Below are positions 1-10,737 of a stretch of 14,685 bases of DNA, one piece after another. The stretch covers positions 1 through 14,685 of the forward strand of contig NZ_BAABRP010000032.1 in assembly GCF_039545055.1 (NCBI RefSeq), read 5' to 3'. The notes below the pieces were generated by a model, which searched no databases, was not told the origin of the DNA, and saw only the letters and a program-made list of their open reading frames with translations. This DNA is from Deinococcus carri (GTDB lineage: Bacteria > Deinococcota > Deinococci > Deinococcales > Deinococcaceae). The stretch's first letter is position 1, and every line of letters begins with the position of its first letter. The translations under genes were made by a program, and so were the position numbers.

Positions 1-109
1 GTCTGAGATTGGCCCACCTGGTGCGCAAAAGTCTCTCCTTCTGTCGCAAACAGGCCAACCTCGAAACCCTCCTCTGGCTCTTCATCCACCGCTACAACGC
101 GTCATTACC
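1..109 (+). mobile_element. Right end of an IS1-like insertion sequence
   Basis: The transposase tail is followed directly by GTCATTACC (101-109), which matches the outer end of the IS1 right inverted repeat as I recall it (E. coli IS1 ends ...GAGTCATTACC). The insertion boundary is therefore placed at about 109. The 8-9 bases after it would be one copy of the target duplication; the other copy lies outside the window. The exact edge is inferred. Confidence 0.55.
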
Positions 110-113
110 CTGA
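1..113 (+). CDS. IS1-family transposase, C-terminal end (partial)
   Basis: The window opens inside a reading frame (codons from base 3, stop TGA at 111-113) that encodes about 36 residues. It contains the segment LVRKSLSFCRK followed by a Leu-rich stretch and HRYN. This resembles the C-terminus of IS1 InsB, where a Leu-Arg helix is followed by RKSLSFSKS and a tail ending near KHY. The protein would be the DDE transposase of an IS1-like element; its catalytic residues lie upstream of the window. The frame runs into the presumed terminal inverted repeat, so the stop codon lies at or just outside the element edge. Whether the element is intact cannot be judged. The family call rests on about 36 residues of recalled similarity. 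Confidence 0.72.
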   Translation, partial: LRLAHLVRKSLSFCRKQANLETLLWLFIHRYNASLP

Positions 114-216
114 ACCCTCGACCAGCCGTAAGGTGAGCCGCCACCAGAACGTGAACCGGGCTTCAGCAAATCCGCCCCCTCCTGCGGGGAGGTCTTCAGA
201 GAATGGGGGGGCAGAG

Positions 217-223
217 AAAGGAG
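217..223 (+). promoter_or_regulatory. Shine-Dalgarno site that fixes the baeRF start
   Basis: AAAGGAG lies 5 nt before the GTG at 229. It favours that GTG over the in-frame GTG at 133, which has no ribosome binding site, lies only about 24 bases from the IS edge, and would add a low-complexity Pro/Gly/Asn segment. Confidence 0.75.
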
Positions 224-228
224 CAAAC

Positions 229-1395
229 GTGATTACCCGAGCGGATATTCAGCGCATCCAGAGTCTTCCCGACAACGCGATGGTCCTGATGGCCGTCATC
301 GACGTGAATCCCGCCTTGCCCGACAATTCGAGCACGGCCCTCCAGACCCGCGTGAAATCCGGGATGCAGGAGGCGGGCGTTCCCCCCACCGTGATGAACC
401 AGGTGCTGGAGGACCTGCCCACCGCACAGATGCAGAGCGGCAAGAGCGCCTTTTACCTGGTGGGTCAGGATCTGTTCGAGCGCTATGACGTCCAGGCCGA
501 CCTGCCCGAGCGTTTTCACTACGGGCGGCCCCTGCGGGCCATGCTCACCAGCGTGCTGGACCTGCTGCCCACGGTCGCCGTGCTGGCGGTGGACCGCGAG
601 TGGGCGCGCCTCTTTCTGCTGCGGCAGGGCGAGCTGACCGAGATCACCCGCGAGGAGAACGTCCGCATCGACAACGGCAAGAGCTGGGATGCTATGGCAC
701 AGGGCACCCGCCACGTGCCGGGCACGCCGGGGGCGACGGGCGGGGCGCAGGGCAGCGGCCCGCGCAGCGACAGCAGCGCCGACCTGTTCCAGAACCGGGA
801 GGACGCCGAGCAGCAACGCTTCTACAACGGCATGGTCCGCGAGCTGGGCGACATCCTGCGCCTGGGCAACCTGCGGGAGCTGATTCTGGTGGGGCCAGCC
901 GAGCGCGTCGCCGCCTTCAGGGCCGAGATTCCCGACAAGGCCCCCTTCGAGGTGATCGGGGAAACCAACGTGACTGGCGGCGCGGGCTGGGTGAACCCGA
1001 AAGACATCCTGGAAAAAATCCAGCCGATTCTGGAGGACCACCGCCGCCAGACCGAGGAGTTCCTGCTGGGCGAGATTCAGGAACACGGCGTGATGGAGCT
1101 GGAGCGTGTGCTGGAGATGGTACAGGAGGCCCGCATCTACCGCCTCGTGATTCCCGAGGACGGCTCGGACTTCCACCTGTACCGCAGCCACAACCGCGAG
1201 GTGCCCTACTTCACCGGCAAAAAGGACGTGACCGAAAGCCCCCTCGACGGCAGCCTGATGGAACGCGTGACGCTGGAGGAGGTCCTGCCCGACCTGACGG
1301 ACCTCTACGGCCTGACCGTCACCCGCCTGCACGGCGACCAGGCGAACCGGCTGGTGCAGGAGTTCGGTGGCGTGGCGGGGCTGCCGCGCTACTGA
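229..1395 (+). CDS. baeRF-family protein (bacterial relative of eRF1/aRF1)
   Basis: This is a 388-residue protein starting at GTG 229. It shows the layout of bacterial archaeo-eukaryotic release-factor-like proteins. An N-terminal alpha/beta domain is followed by a central domain with [17 protein letters not shown] (beta strand plus acidic/Arg motif) and [19 protein letters not shown]-terminal domain carries [23 protein letters not shown], reminiscent of the eRF1 domain-3 / L7Ae-like fold. Between the first two parts sits a Gly/Ser/Ala-rich linker (about residues 160-190). No GGQ tripeptide is visible, so peptide release activity cannot be assumed. Family members are suspected of acting on stalled ribosomes or tRNA. 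The IS1-like element ends about 120 bp upstream and may have replaced the native promoter. It converges on rny across a hairpin. Confidence 0.68.
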   Translation: MITRADIQRIQSLPDNAMVLMAVIDVNPALPDNSSTALQTRVKSGMQEAGVPPTVMNQVLEDLPTAQMQSGKSAFYLVGQDLFERYDVQADLPERFHYGRPLRAMLTSVLDLLPTVAVLAVDREWARLFLLRQGELTEITREENVRIDNGKSWDAMAQGTRHVPGTPGATGGAQGSGPRSDSSADLFQNREDAEQQRFYNGMVRELGDILRLGNLRELILVGPAERVAAFRAEIPDKAPFEVIGETNVTGGAGWVNPKDILEKIQPILEDHRRQTEEFLLGEIQEHGVMELERVLEMVQEARIYRLVIPEDGSDFHLYRSHNREVPYFTGKKDVTESPLDGSLMERVTLEEVLPDLTDLYGLTVTRLHGDQANRLVQEFGGVAGLPRY

Positions 1396-1406
1396 CCCTG
1401 ACAAGG

Positions 1407-1445
1407 GGAAGGGGCGGCCCGCCATGTCGCGTGACCGCCCCTTCC
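1407..1445. terminator. Perfect hairpin between convergent genes
   Basis: GGAAGGGGCGG (1407-1417) pairs perfectly over 11 bp with CCGCCCCTTCC (1435-1445) around a 17-nt spacer. It occupies nearly all of the gap between the baeRF gene (stop 1395) and rny (stop 1461). It could stop transcription in both directions. No long T-run follows, so it may instead be a transcript-end stabiliser. Confidence 0.6.
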
Positions 1446-1460
1446 TGTCCTTCCTGACCC

Positions 1461-3179
<1,719 letters not shown>

Positions 3180-3272
3180 GGTGGCCCTTCCTTTCGAGTG
3201 AGGCGCACCTGAGCCGCGCAGGCCGGTACGCCCGGAGAAGTGTTGAATCTGTCTGGGTTGAGCTTCTGTGGT

Positions 3273-3288
3273 TGAGTGAGAACACTCA
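3273..3288 (-). promoter_or_regulatory. Stem-loop at the presumed 5' end of the rny transcript
   Basis: TGAGTG / CACTCA form a perfect 6-bp stem with a 4-nt loop. On the minus strand it begins about 6 nt after a TAGACT box (3295-3300), so the transcript would start at or next to the hairpin. The -35 region is poor (no TTGACA-like hexamer at 16-18 nt), so the promoter is tentative. Confidence 0.4.
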
Positions 3289-3294
3289 CCGGAC

Positions 3295-3300
3295 AGTCTA
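3295..3300 (-). promoter_or_regulatory. Possible rny -10 box (TAGACT)
   Basis: On the minus strand the sequence reads CGCTAGACTG. The same ten bases recur on the minus strand at 12709-12718 in front of the kinase gene. TAnnnT-type -10 boxes are common in deinococcal promoters. No good -35 is visible. Confidence 0.35.
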
Positions 3301-3374
3301 GCGCGGGCCGTCTGCCAAACCGTGCCCGGCCGCAGGGCCTGGGCAGTCCCCGGCTCCGGACAGTTCCGCCCCGG

Positions 3375-4073
3375 TCAGTCCAGGCCTGCCCGCTCCTCCG
3401 CCGTCACCGGCACCAGCCCCAGCCGCAGCAGAAAGGGCCGCCCCCGCCCCGCCGCCTCGTGGGCCAGCGTGTTCGGGCGCAGGCGCATCAGCAGCCGGAT
3501 AAGTTCCACCTGCACCTCGCGCGCCTCGGCCTCGGTCAGGGTCACGGCGGCGTCGGCATGGAGCACCCGCCCCAGCGGCCCCTGGTAGCGCACGCCCGCG
3601 TCCACCAGGTCCGCGCCCTGGTAACTCGTGTCGGCCGTCACGTGCCCCTCCGGCGCGAGGTAGAGCCGCACGCCCCACTCGCGCCCGCCGCCCTGCTCGT
3701 GGTGCAGCCGCTCGAACTCGCGGAAGAAGGCCGTGTGGAACAGCGCGGCATAGCGCTCAGCCCGGTCGGCTCCCAGCTCGCCCAGCCCCGCCGCCCCCGT
3801 CGCGGAGAACGGCACGAAAAAGGCCGGGGCCACCGCCGCGTAGACCCGCACCGGGCGGCCCGCGCGCTTCTGTTCCCGCACCACCCGCAGCAGCCCCGCC
3901 GCCCGCAGGGCCAGCACGTCCCGGTGAATGACCCGGAGGTCCAGCCCCAGGTCGCGCGCCGCCCCGGCCACCGTCTGCTCGCCCGCCAGAAAGGCCCCCA
4001 GCACCCGCCGTGGGCGCTCCCGCAGCAGCAGGCGGACGGCGGCGGCGTCCGTGACGTTCAGCACGCTACTCAC
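3375..4073 (-). CDS. Winged-helix (ArsR-like) transcriptional regulator
   Basis: This is a 232-residue protein starting with GTG at 4071-4073. Residues 10 to about 75 form a winged helix-turn-helix: a first helix (AAAVRLLLRERPRRVLGAFLAG), then TVAGAARDLGLDLRVIHRDVLALRAAGLL as turn and recognition helix, then a basic wing ending GRPVRVYAAV. The C-terminal ~150 residues contain a basic/aromatic segment and an Arg-rich helix but no motif I can name; they may bind a ligand or mediate dimerisation. The start has no Shine-Dalgarno sequence, so the transcript may be leaderless. The gene is divergent from the amidohydrolase 45 bp away, and an inverted repeat spans its own start codon. This suggests autorepression and possibly control of the neighbour. 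The effector is unknown. Confidence 0.72.
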   Translation of the reverse strand: MSSVLNVTDAAAVRLLLRERPRRVLGAFLAGEQTVAGAARDLGLDLRVIHRDVLALRAAGLLRVVREQKRAGRPVRVYAAVAPAFFVPFSATGAAGLGELGADRAERYAALFHTAFFREFERLHHEQGGGREWGVRLYLAPEGHVTADTSYQGADLVDAGVRYQGPLGRVLHADAAVTLTEAEAREVQVELIRLLMRLRPNTLAHEAAGRGRPFLLRLGLVPVTAEERAGLD

Positions 4074-4093
4074 ACTTGCAGCTTACGGTGTGA
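4070..4093. promoter_or_regulatory. Candidate operator between regulator and amidohydrolase
   Basis: TCACAC (4070-4075) and GTGTGA (4088-4093) are perfect inverted half-sites separated by 12 bp, giving a 24-bp dyad. The left half contains the regulator's GTG start codon, so a bound dimer would block its own transcription or initiation. The right half is about 25 bp upstream of the amidohydrolase ATG. Function is inferred from position and symmetry only. Confidence 0.42.
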
Positions 4094-4118
4094 ATAGGCG
4101 GGAGGGCACGCTGGGGGC

Positions 4119-5420
4119 ATGACCGCTTCCCCCCTGCTGGCCCTCACCGGACGCCTCTTCGACGGTGAAAAGCTCTGGCCCCACGCGATGGTGCTGCTGC
4201 GGGGCGGGCGCGTGCTGGAGGTGGCCGAACATCTGCCCCTGCCGGAGGGGACGGAGGTGCTGGACGCCGGGCCGGAGGCCACCATCCTCCCCGGTCTGGT
4301 GGACCTGCATGTCCACGCCCGGCCCCACTACGCGCGCTGGTTCCCGGAGGCGGGTGTGACCACCGTGCGCGATGCCGGGAACAGCCTCGACATGCTGGCG
4401 GAGTTGCGGGCGCTGGCTTTCACAGGCAAGGGGCCGCATGTGTTCGGGGCGGGAACCATTCTGGACGGCTCCGACAGCATCTTCCGGCACTTCGGGGAAG
4501 GGGTGCTGGGCGAGGTGGGCGACCGCGCGGCAGGGGCGTGGGCCATCCACCACCCGGAGGAGGCCAGGGCCGCGGTGGATGCCCTCGCCGCGGCGGGTGT
4601 GGAGACGGTCAAGCTGTACGAACAGCTTCCCCCGGCCGCCTACGCGGCGGCGGTGCGGCGGGCGCAGGAACATGGCCTCCCCGTGATGACGGACCTGGGT
4701 ACCCGCTGGACCCGCGGCCTGAACGGCGCGCAGGTGGATGCCCTGGAGGCCCTGGGCCTGGGCGTCCGCACGGTGGAACATGCCACCGGCTTCGCGCTCG
4801 CCTTCCAGCGCCTCGGCTTCGACCCCACCACGCAGTTTCCCGACGAGGGCCTGCTCGACCGGTTCGCGCGGGCGGTGGTGGAGGCGGAAGCGGTGCTGGT
4901 GCCCACCCTCAGCGTTCACGAGGGGCTGCGGCAGGCGCGGCGGGCGGACCTGGGCCGGCTGCCGCACGGGCGGCGAACAGGGGAGACCGCCGACAGTCTG
5001 CGGGCCATGTGGGACGGGCTGCATGCGGCCACCGCCCCGCTTCAGCCCACCGCGGCGTGGGATGCCCGTCTCGCCGCCGCGCTGACCCGGCGCGTGCTGG
5101 ACCTGGGCGGGCAGGTCGGCGCGGGCACCGACACGCCGGCAGGGGTGGACAACCTCCCCGGCGGGGGCCTGCACGCCGAGCTGGAACACCTCGTCACCCA
5201 GGCGCACCTCACCCCCACCGAGGCCCTGCGCGCCGCGACCGGGACAGCGGGCCGTCTGCTCGCCCAGGGCGGACAGCCATCTGTCGGTGTCCTGCGCCCC
5301 GGTGCCCACGCCGACGCGCTTATCGTGGAGGGCGACCCGGCGCGGGACATCATGGCCACCCGCCGTCTGCGTACCGTGGTCCGGGCGGGGCGCGTCTGGA
5401 CAGTTGGCGTGTCGGCCTGA
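4119..5420 (+). CDS. Amidohydrolase-superfamily protein (imidazolonepropionase-like)
   Basis: This is a 433-residue cytoplasmic metal-dependent hydrolase of unknown substrate. An N-terminal beta-sandwich strand set (LLALTGRLFDG, AMVLLRGGRVLEV) leads to the TIM-barrel start ILPGLVDLHVHAR, with metal ligands H64 and H66. K165 (VKLYEQ) corresponds to the usual bridging lysine, H221 (TVEHATG) to a ligand, and D338 (GAGTDTP) to the catalytic aspartate. The C-terminal sandwich has GVLRPGAHADALIVEGDP. The position usually held by a further His ligand (typically GLPVAxHA) reads GLPVMTDLG, so that ligand appears absent or replaced by D192. ATG 4119 is supported by an upstream GGGAGGG, with an ACGCT box nearby suggesting a very short leader. 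It ends 3 bp from the convergent acyl-CoA synthetase. Confidence 0.85.
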   Translation: MTASPLLALTGRLFDGEKLWPHAMVLLRGGRVLEVAEHLPLPEGTEVLDAGPEATILPGLVDLHVHARPHYARWFPEAGVTTVRDAGNSLDMLAELRALAFTGKGPHVFGAGTILDGSDSIFRHFGEGVLGEVGDRAAGAWAIHHPEEARAAVDALAAAGVETVKLYEQLPPAAYAAAVRRAQEHGLPVMTDLGTRWTRGLNGAQVDALEALGLGVRTVEHATGFALAFQRLGFDPTTQFPDEGLLDRFARAVVEAEAVLVPTLSVHEGLRQARRADLGRLPHGRRTGETADSLRAMWDGLHAATAPLQPTAAWDARLAAALTRRVLDLGGQVGAGTDTPAGVDNLPGGGLHAELEHLVTQAHLTPTEALRAATGTAGRLLAQGGQPSVGVLRPGAHADALIVEGDPARDIMATRRLRTVVRAGRVWTVGVSA

Positions 5421-5423
5421 GCC

Positions 5424-6980
5424 TCAGTTCACTGCCCGCTCGCGCCCGGCCCACAGTTCATTGCGCAGCAGGAACTTCTGGAACTTGCCGCTGGCGGTCT
5501 TGGGCAGGTCCTCGCGGAACACGTAGTGCTTGGGCACCTTGTACCCGGCGAGATGCTGGCGGACATGGGCGCTGAGGTCGTCCGGGCTGGCCTGCTGCCC
5601 GGCATGCAGCGCGATAAAGGCGCAGGGCACCTCGCCCCACTTCTCGTCGGGGTGGGCGACCACCACCGCCTCGCGGACGGCGGGGTGCGCGTACAGCACG
5701 CCCTCCACCTCCACGGAGCTGATGTTCTCGCCGCCGCTGATGATCACGTCCTTGTTGCGGTCCCGAATCTCGATGCGGCCGCCCGGATGGACCACCGCCA
5801 CGTCGCCCGTGTGGAACCAGCCGCCCTCGAAGGCTTTCTCGGTGGCCTCCGGGTTGTCGAGGTAGCCGTGCATCACCAGATTGCCGCGCACCATGATCTC
5901 GCCCAGTGTCTCGCCGTCGTGCGGCACGGGCGTCAGCTCTGGCGTCATCACCTCGACCTCGCCGGCCAGCAGCATCTCGAAGCCCTGCCTGGCGGTCAGG
6001 GCGGCGCGCTCGGGAATGGGCAGCGCCCGCTCGGCCTCCGAAAGTTCGGCCACCGTGATCAGGGGGCTGGTTTCCGTCAGGCCGTAGACCTGAAGCACGT
6101 CGAAACCCAGCGCGTTCATGTCCGCGATCGTGCGGGCGTGGGGCGGGCTGCCGGCGGTCGCCACCCTCACCGGGCGGGGCGTGGGCCGGGCACATGCGGG
6201 GTCGGTGATCATGCTCAGCACGGTCGGCGCGGCACACAGGTGCGTGACTCCATAAGCCCCAATCGCGTCGTGGATGGCGTCACTCCGCACGGCGGGCAGC
6301 GTCACGTGCGTGGCCCCCACCCCGAAGGGACTCCACACCCCGCCCCACCCGTTCGCGTGAAAGTCGGGGAGGGTGTGCAGGTACACGCTGTCCTGGTCGA
6401 AGTGCAGGTTGTACAGCGTCTCGACGGCGTTCAGCAGCGTGTTGCGGTGCGTCAGCATCACGCCCTTGGGGCTGCTGGTCGTGCCCGAGGTGTAGTTGAT
6501 GGTGATGATGTCGTCCTCGTCCAGCGCGGGGAGGGGAAGCGGCGAGGCGTCCTGCGCGTTCAGCCGCTCCTCGAAGTCACTCCCCTCGCCCATCACCCAC
6601 AGCGGAAGGTCCAGCTCGCGGCAGACCTCCTGCACCCGGGGCGCGAGGGTGGTGTCGGCCAGCACCAGGCGGACCCCCGCGTGCCTGAGTTGAAAGGCGT
6701 ACTCGGGCGAGGTGAGGCGCGTGTTGAGCGGCACCAGCACATTGCCCGACCAGGGCACCGCCGCGTAGGTCAGCAGGCCCTCGTGGGTGTTGGGCGACAG
6801 CACCGCCACCCGCGACCCTGGCGGAATGGCCGCCTGTACCGCGCGGGCCAGGCGATAAAGGCGCTCGCCCCACTCGCGGTAGGTGAAGCTGGGGCCGCCG
6901 GGCTGCGTCACGGCCAGGCGGCCAGGGTAGGTCTTGAGGCCGCGCCGGACGAGGTCCAGGGGCGTGAGGGGCGTCTTCAT
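5424..6980 (-). CDS. AMP-dependent acyl-CoA synthetase
   Basis: This is a 518-residue adenylating enzyme that activates a carboxylic acid (probably a medium- or long-chain fatty acid) to acyl-AMP and then acyl-CoA in the cytoplasm. The ANL signatures are present in order: YTSGTTSSPKGV (163-174, phosphate loop), YGLTETSP (299-306), WFHTGD (388-393), DRNKDVIISGGENIS (407-421, hinge) and the catalytic lysine in PKTASGK (K494 or K499). Length and spacing are normal and no signal peptide is visible. ATG 6978-6980 has GGAGGT 5 nt upstream, an excellent ribosome binding site. A TAGAGT box about 40 nt upstream on the same strand may be the -10. The chain-length specificity cannot be read from sequence. 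It resembles the AlkK/FadD-like group. Confidence 0.92.
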   Translation of the reverse strand: MKTPLTPLDLVRRGLKTYPGRLAVTQPGGPSFTYREWGERLYRLARAVQAAIPPGSRVAVLSPNTHEGLLTYAAVPWSGNVLVPLNTRLTSPEYAFQLRHAGVRLVLADTTLAPRVQEVCRELDLPLWVMGEGSDFEERLNAQDASPLPLPALDEDDIITINYTSGTTSSPKGVMLTHRNTLLNAVETLYNLHFDQDSVYLHTLPDFHANGWGGVWSPFGVGATHVTLPAVRSDAIHDAIGAYGVTHLCAAPTVLSMITDPACARPTPRPVRVATAGSPPHARTIADMNALGFDVLQVYGLTETSPLITVAELSEAERALPIPERAALTARQGFEMLLAGEVEVMTPELTPVPHDGETLGEIMVRGNLVMHGYLDNPEATEKAFEGGWFHTGDVAVVHPGGRIEIRDRNKDVIISGGENISSVEVEGVLYAHPAVREAVVVAHPDEKWGEVPCAFIALHAGQQASPDDLSAHVRQHLAGYKVPKHYVFREDLPKTASGKFQKFLLRNELWAGRERAVN

Positions 6981-7092
6981 GGGGGCACCTCCGAGGCAGG
7001 CTGGGATTTGGTGCCCCTACTCTAGACCCTGGCCGGGAGGGAGGGGCGTTACGCGGAAGGGAACGGGACACCCTGCCGGCGCAGATGCCCGC

Positions 7093-7827
7093 TCAGCGCA
7101 GGTACTCGCGGAAGTAGTTCAGCATGTCGCGCCGCGCGTCCCGGCTGGCGAACGTGTCGGCAATGCGGCTGTCCTTGAGCAGGAAGCTGTGCGGCTCCCC
7201 CTGGTAGACGCTCAGCTTGAAGACCTTGTTCGCCGCGTCCAGCTTCTGGGCATAGGCGTAGATACCGGCGATGGGGCTGGGCTGGTCCCGCGTCCCGTGG
7301 ATGATCAGCAGCGGGGCCGTCAACTGCCCGATGTAGGCACTCGGGGCCTGAGGCTTGGCCGCCGTGCCGCCCTGGTCGGGGAAGCCGTACCAGGCCACGC
7401 CCGCCTTGAACTGCTTCATCTGCGGCAGCAGCAGCATGGTGTAGCGCCCGCCCGCGCAGAAGCCGGTCAGCCCGACCGCGTTCATGTTCACGTCCCGCCG
7501 CGTGCCCAGAAACTTCAGGCCGTCTTCCACCAGCGCCTTCACCGTCGCGTCGCTGGGTTCCTGCTCGAAGGTCTGCCAGCCCAGCGCCAGCGTGACGAAG
7601 CCCGCCGCCGCCAGCTCGTCCACCAGGTCGCGGTAGCCCTGCTCCAGCCCCCGGAAGGAGTGCAGCAGAATCACGGCGGGTTTGGGGGTGGCCGAGGCCG
7701 GCGCGGCGAGGTAGCTCTTGTACGCCCTCCCGCCGCTGGTCACGTTCACGTCCGTTCCCCTGACGGCCTGCCCGAGCGCGGCAGTCGAGAGGGCGAGGGC
7801 GGCCAGCGTCAGTGTGTGCTTGAGCAT
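7093..7827 (-). CDS. Dienelactone hydrolase-family protein, probably exported
   Basis: This is a 244-residue alpha/beta hydrolase. Residues 1-19 form a signal peptide (basic start LKHTLTL, hydrophobic core, ALG before Q20), so the enzyme is likely periplasmic or secreted. Mature features are VILLHSFRGL (oxyanion strand-turn), nucleophile C124 in GFCAGGR, acid D181 in IIHGTRDQPSP and H213 in GEPHSF. This is the Cys-Asp-His triad of dienelactone hydrolases, which open lactone or ester rings; the natural substrate is not evident. ATG 7825-7827 has GGAGGT 5 nt upstream. The gene lies 112 bp upstream of the acyl-CoA synthetase on the same strand, a distance long enough for separate promoters, and a TACGGT box sits upstream of its start. 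No clear terminator was found. Confidence 0.88.
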   Translation of the reverse strand: MLKHTLTLAALALSTAALGQAVRGTDVNVTSGGRAYKSYLAAPASATPKPAVILLHSFRGLEQGYRDLVDELAAAGFVTLALGWQTFEQEPSDATVKALVEDGLKFLGTRRDVNMNAVGLTGFCAGGRYTMLLLPQMKQFKAGVAWYGFPDQGGTAAKPQAPSAYIGQLTAPLLIIHGTRDQPSPIAGIYAYAQKLDAANKVFKLSVYQGEPHSFLLKDSRIADTFASRDARRDMLNYFREYLR

Positions 7828-7927
7828 GGGGAACCTCCAGCCCCACCGTACCTGGCCCGGCGGAAGGGACCTCTACCGCGCGGCGCAAGATGAGGAATCG
7901 CTCAACCCCAGTGGAAAAAGGCCGGCG

Positions 7928-7958
7928 CAAAAGCAAAAGCCCCAGCCGAAGCCGGGGC
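7928..7958 (-). terminator. Intrinsic terminator of the rpsF-ssb-rpsR-rplI operon
   Basis: Read on the minus strand, GCCCCGGC - TTCG - GCTGGGGC (7958-7939) forms an 8-bp stem with one G-U pair and a UUCG-type loop. It is followed by TTTTGCTTTT. It begins 18 nt after the rplI stop codon. This is the clearest rho-independent terminator in the window. Confidence 0.9.
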
Positions 7959-7975
7959 CTGCCTGCTGCTGGGGG

Positions 7976-8416
<441 letters not shown>

Positions 8417-8428
8417 GGCCCAGTCTCC

Positions 8429-8704
<276 letters not shown>

Positions 8705-8739
8705 ATGGGTTCCTCAGTGCCTGCCCTGCCCAAAACGGG

Positions 8740-9648
<909 letters not shown>

Positions 9649-9727
9649 AACAGGTTCTCCTTCGTAAGCTGGCGAGTGACTGGTACTTCTGCGTTGCAGG
9701 CGGGGTTGGCCCTTGCGGGTTGACCTG

Positions 9728-9756
9728 AGAATAACAGGCTGCGGCCATTACGTCAA
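9728..9756 (-). promoter_or_regulatory. ssb promoter
   Basis: On the minus strand, -35 TTGACG (9756-9751) is followed after exactly 17 bp by -10 TATTCT (9733-9728), with an upstream TG in extended -10 position (TGtTATTCT). Transcription would start near 9720, giving a leader of about 72 nt before ssb. The -35 lies inside the RDRM palindrome. Confidence 0.82.
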
Positions 9757-9765
9757 TGACGTAAT
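9747..9765. promoter_or_regulatory. RDRM palindrome (DdrO operator) of ssb
   Basis: ATTACGTCA and TGACGTAAT are perfect 9-bp arms around a central A. The 17-bp core read on the minus strand is TTACGTCATTGACGTAA. It differs from the published radiation/desiccation response motif TTATGTCATTGACATAA by one symmetric pair of transitions. In Deinococcus this motif is bound by the repressor DdrO, which the protease PprI/IrrE cleaves after DNA damage; ssb is a known regulon member. It begins 4 bp after the rpsF stop and covers the ssb -35. Confidence 0.9.
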
Positions 9766-9769
9766 CAGC

Positions 9770-10078
<309 letters not shown>

Positions 10079-10222
10079 AATTCACCTCGCTTTCCGCCGC
10101 TCCCTGGCAGGATGGAACCGACAAGCCGGAACCTCGCCGGGCGGCGCAACTGGTAACTGTAGCAGAGCCGGGCCACGGATGCCAGAGCCAGGTGGACCAT
10201 TCCGGCCCCGCACCTGCCCCAT

Positions 10223-10228
10223 TACGCT
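10223..10228 (+). promoter_or_regulatory. -10 box of a probable leaderless transcript (DinB-like gene)
   Basis: TACGCT ends 5 nt before ATG 10234 and no Shine-Dalgarno sequence is present. Transcription would start at or next to the ATG. This arrangement is common in Deinococcus. Confidence 0.6.
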
Positions 10229-10233
10229 GGGGC

Positions 10234-10737
10234 ATGAGTGAAGAACAGCAAGGCTGGCTGGAAGGCATCCTCGACATCCTGAAAGAAGCCGTGGAGGGCG
10301 GCACCCCCGGTCAGAGCACTGCCTTTCTGGACGGGACGAAGGCCGACGGGAGCGGGAATCACGGCCTGCTCGCCACCCTGGACGGGCTGAGTGCCGCGCA
10401 GGCTAGCCGGGACGTGAACGGTTCGACCGTCGCCGGGCATGCGCGCCATACGGCCTTTCATATGGAGGTCATCGTGCGCTGGGAGCGCGATGGCGACCGG
10501 GGGCCGTTCGACTGGAAGGGCAGCTTTTTGCCCGCACAGGTGGACGAGGAGGAATGGGCGGCGCTGCGTGAGCGGGTCCGGCGGGCCTACGAGGACCTGC
10601 TGGCGTTTGCCCGGACCCAGGCCGACGCCCCGGCCAGCGGGGACGCGGTGGGTGGCCTGACGGGAGCCGTCGCGCACGTCGCCTACCACCTGGGCAGCAT
10701 CCGGCAGATGGTGAAGGCGCTGGAGACGCAGACGTGA
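10234..10737 (+). CDS. DinB-like (DinB/YfiT four-helix) protein
   Basis: This is a 167-residue cytoplasmic protein predicted to fold as the DinB four-helix bundle, a metal-binding scaffold used by thiol-dependent transferases. Candidate metal ligands are His69, His72 and His76 in the first motif (AGHARHTAFHMEVI) and His148 and His152 in the second (AHVAYHLGSIRQM). The latter is the usual C-terminal HxxxH-containing helix ending in an Arg/Gln-rich stretch. ATG 10234 is preferred over an upstream in-frame start because a TACGCT box sits just before it. Its stop overlaps the start of the next gene by 4 bp (GTGA), so the two are co-transcribed and probably coupled. The reaction is unknown. Some deinococcal relatives are damage-induced, but no RDRM is seen here. 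Confidence 0.8.
   Translation: MSEEQQGWLEGILDILKEAVEGGTPGQSTAFLDGTKADGSGNHGLLATLDGLSAAQASRDVNGSTVAGHARHTAFHMEVIVRWERDGDRGPFDWKGSFLPAQVDEEEWAALRERVRRAYEDLLAFARTQADAPASGDAVGGLTGAVAHVAYHLGSIRQMVKALETQT

Noticed and set aside
133..228. N-terminal extension of the baeRF protein from GTG 133
   Set aside because: No ribosome binding site, low-complexity composition and closeness to the IS edge; GTG 229 has a strong one.
5526..7025. 499-codon plus-strand frame opposite the acyl-CoA synthetase
   Set aside because: It is His/Arg/Gly-rich shadow translation; the synthetase on the other strand has all family motifs.
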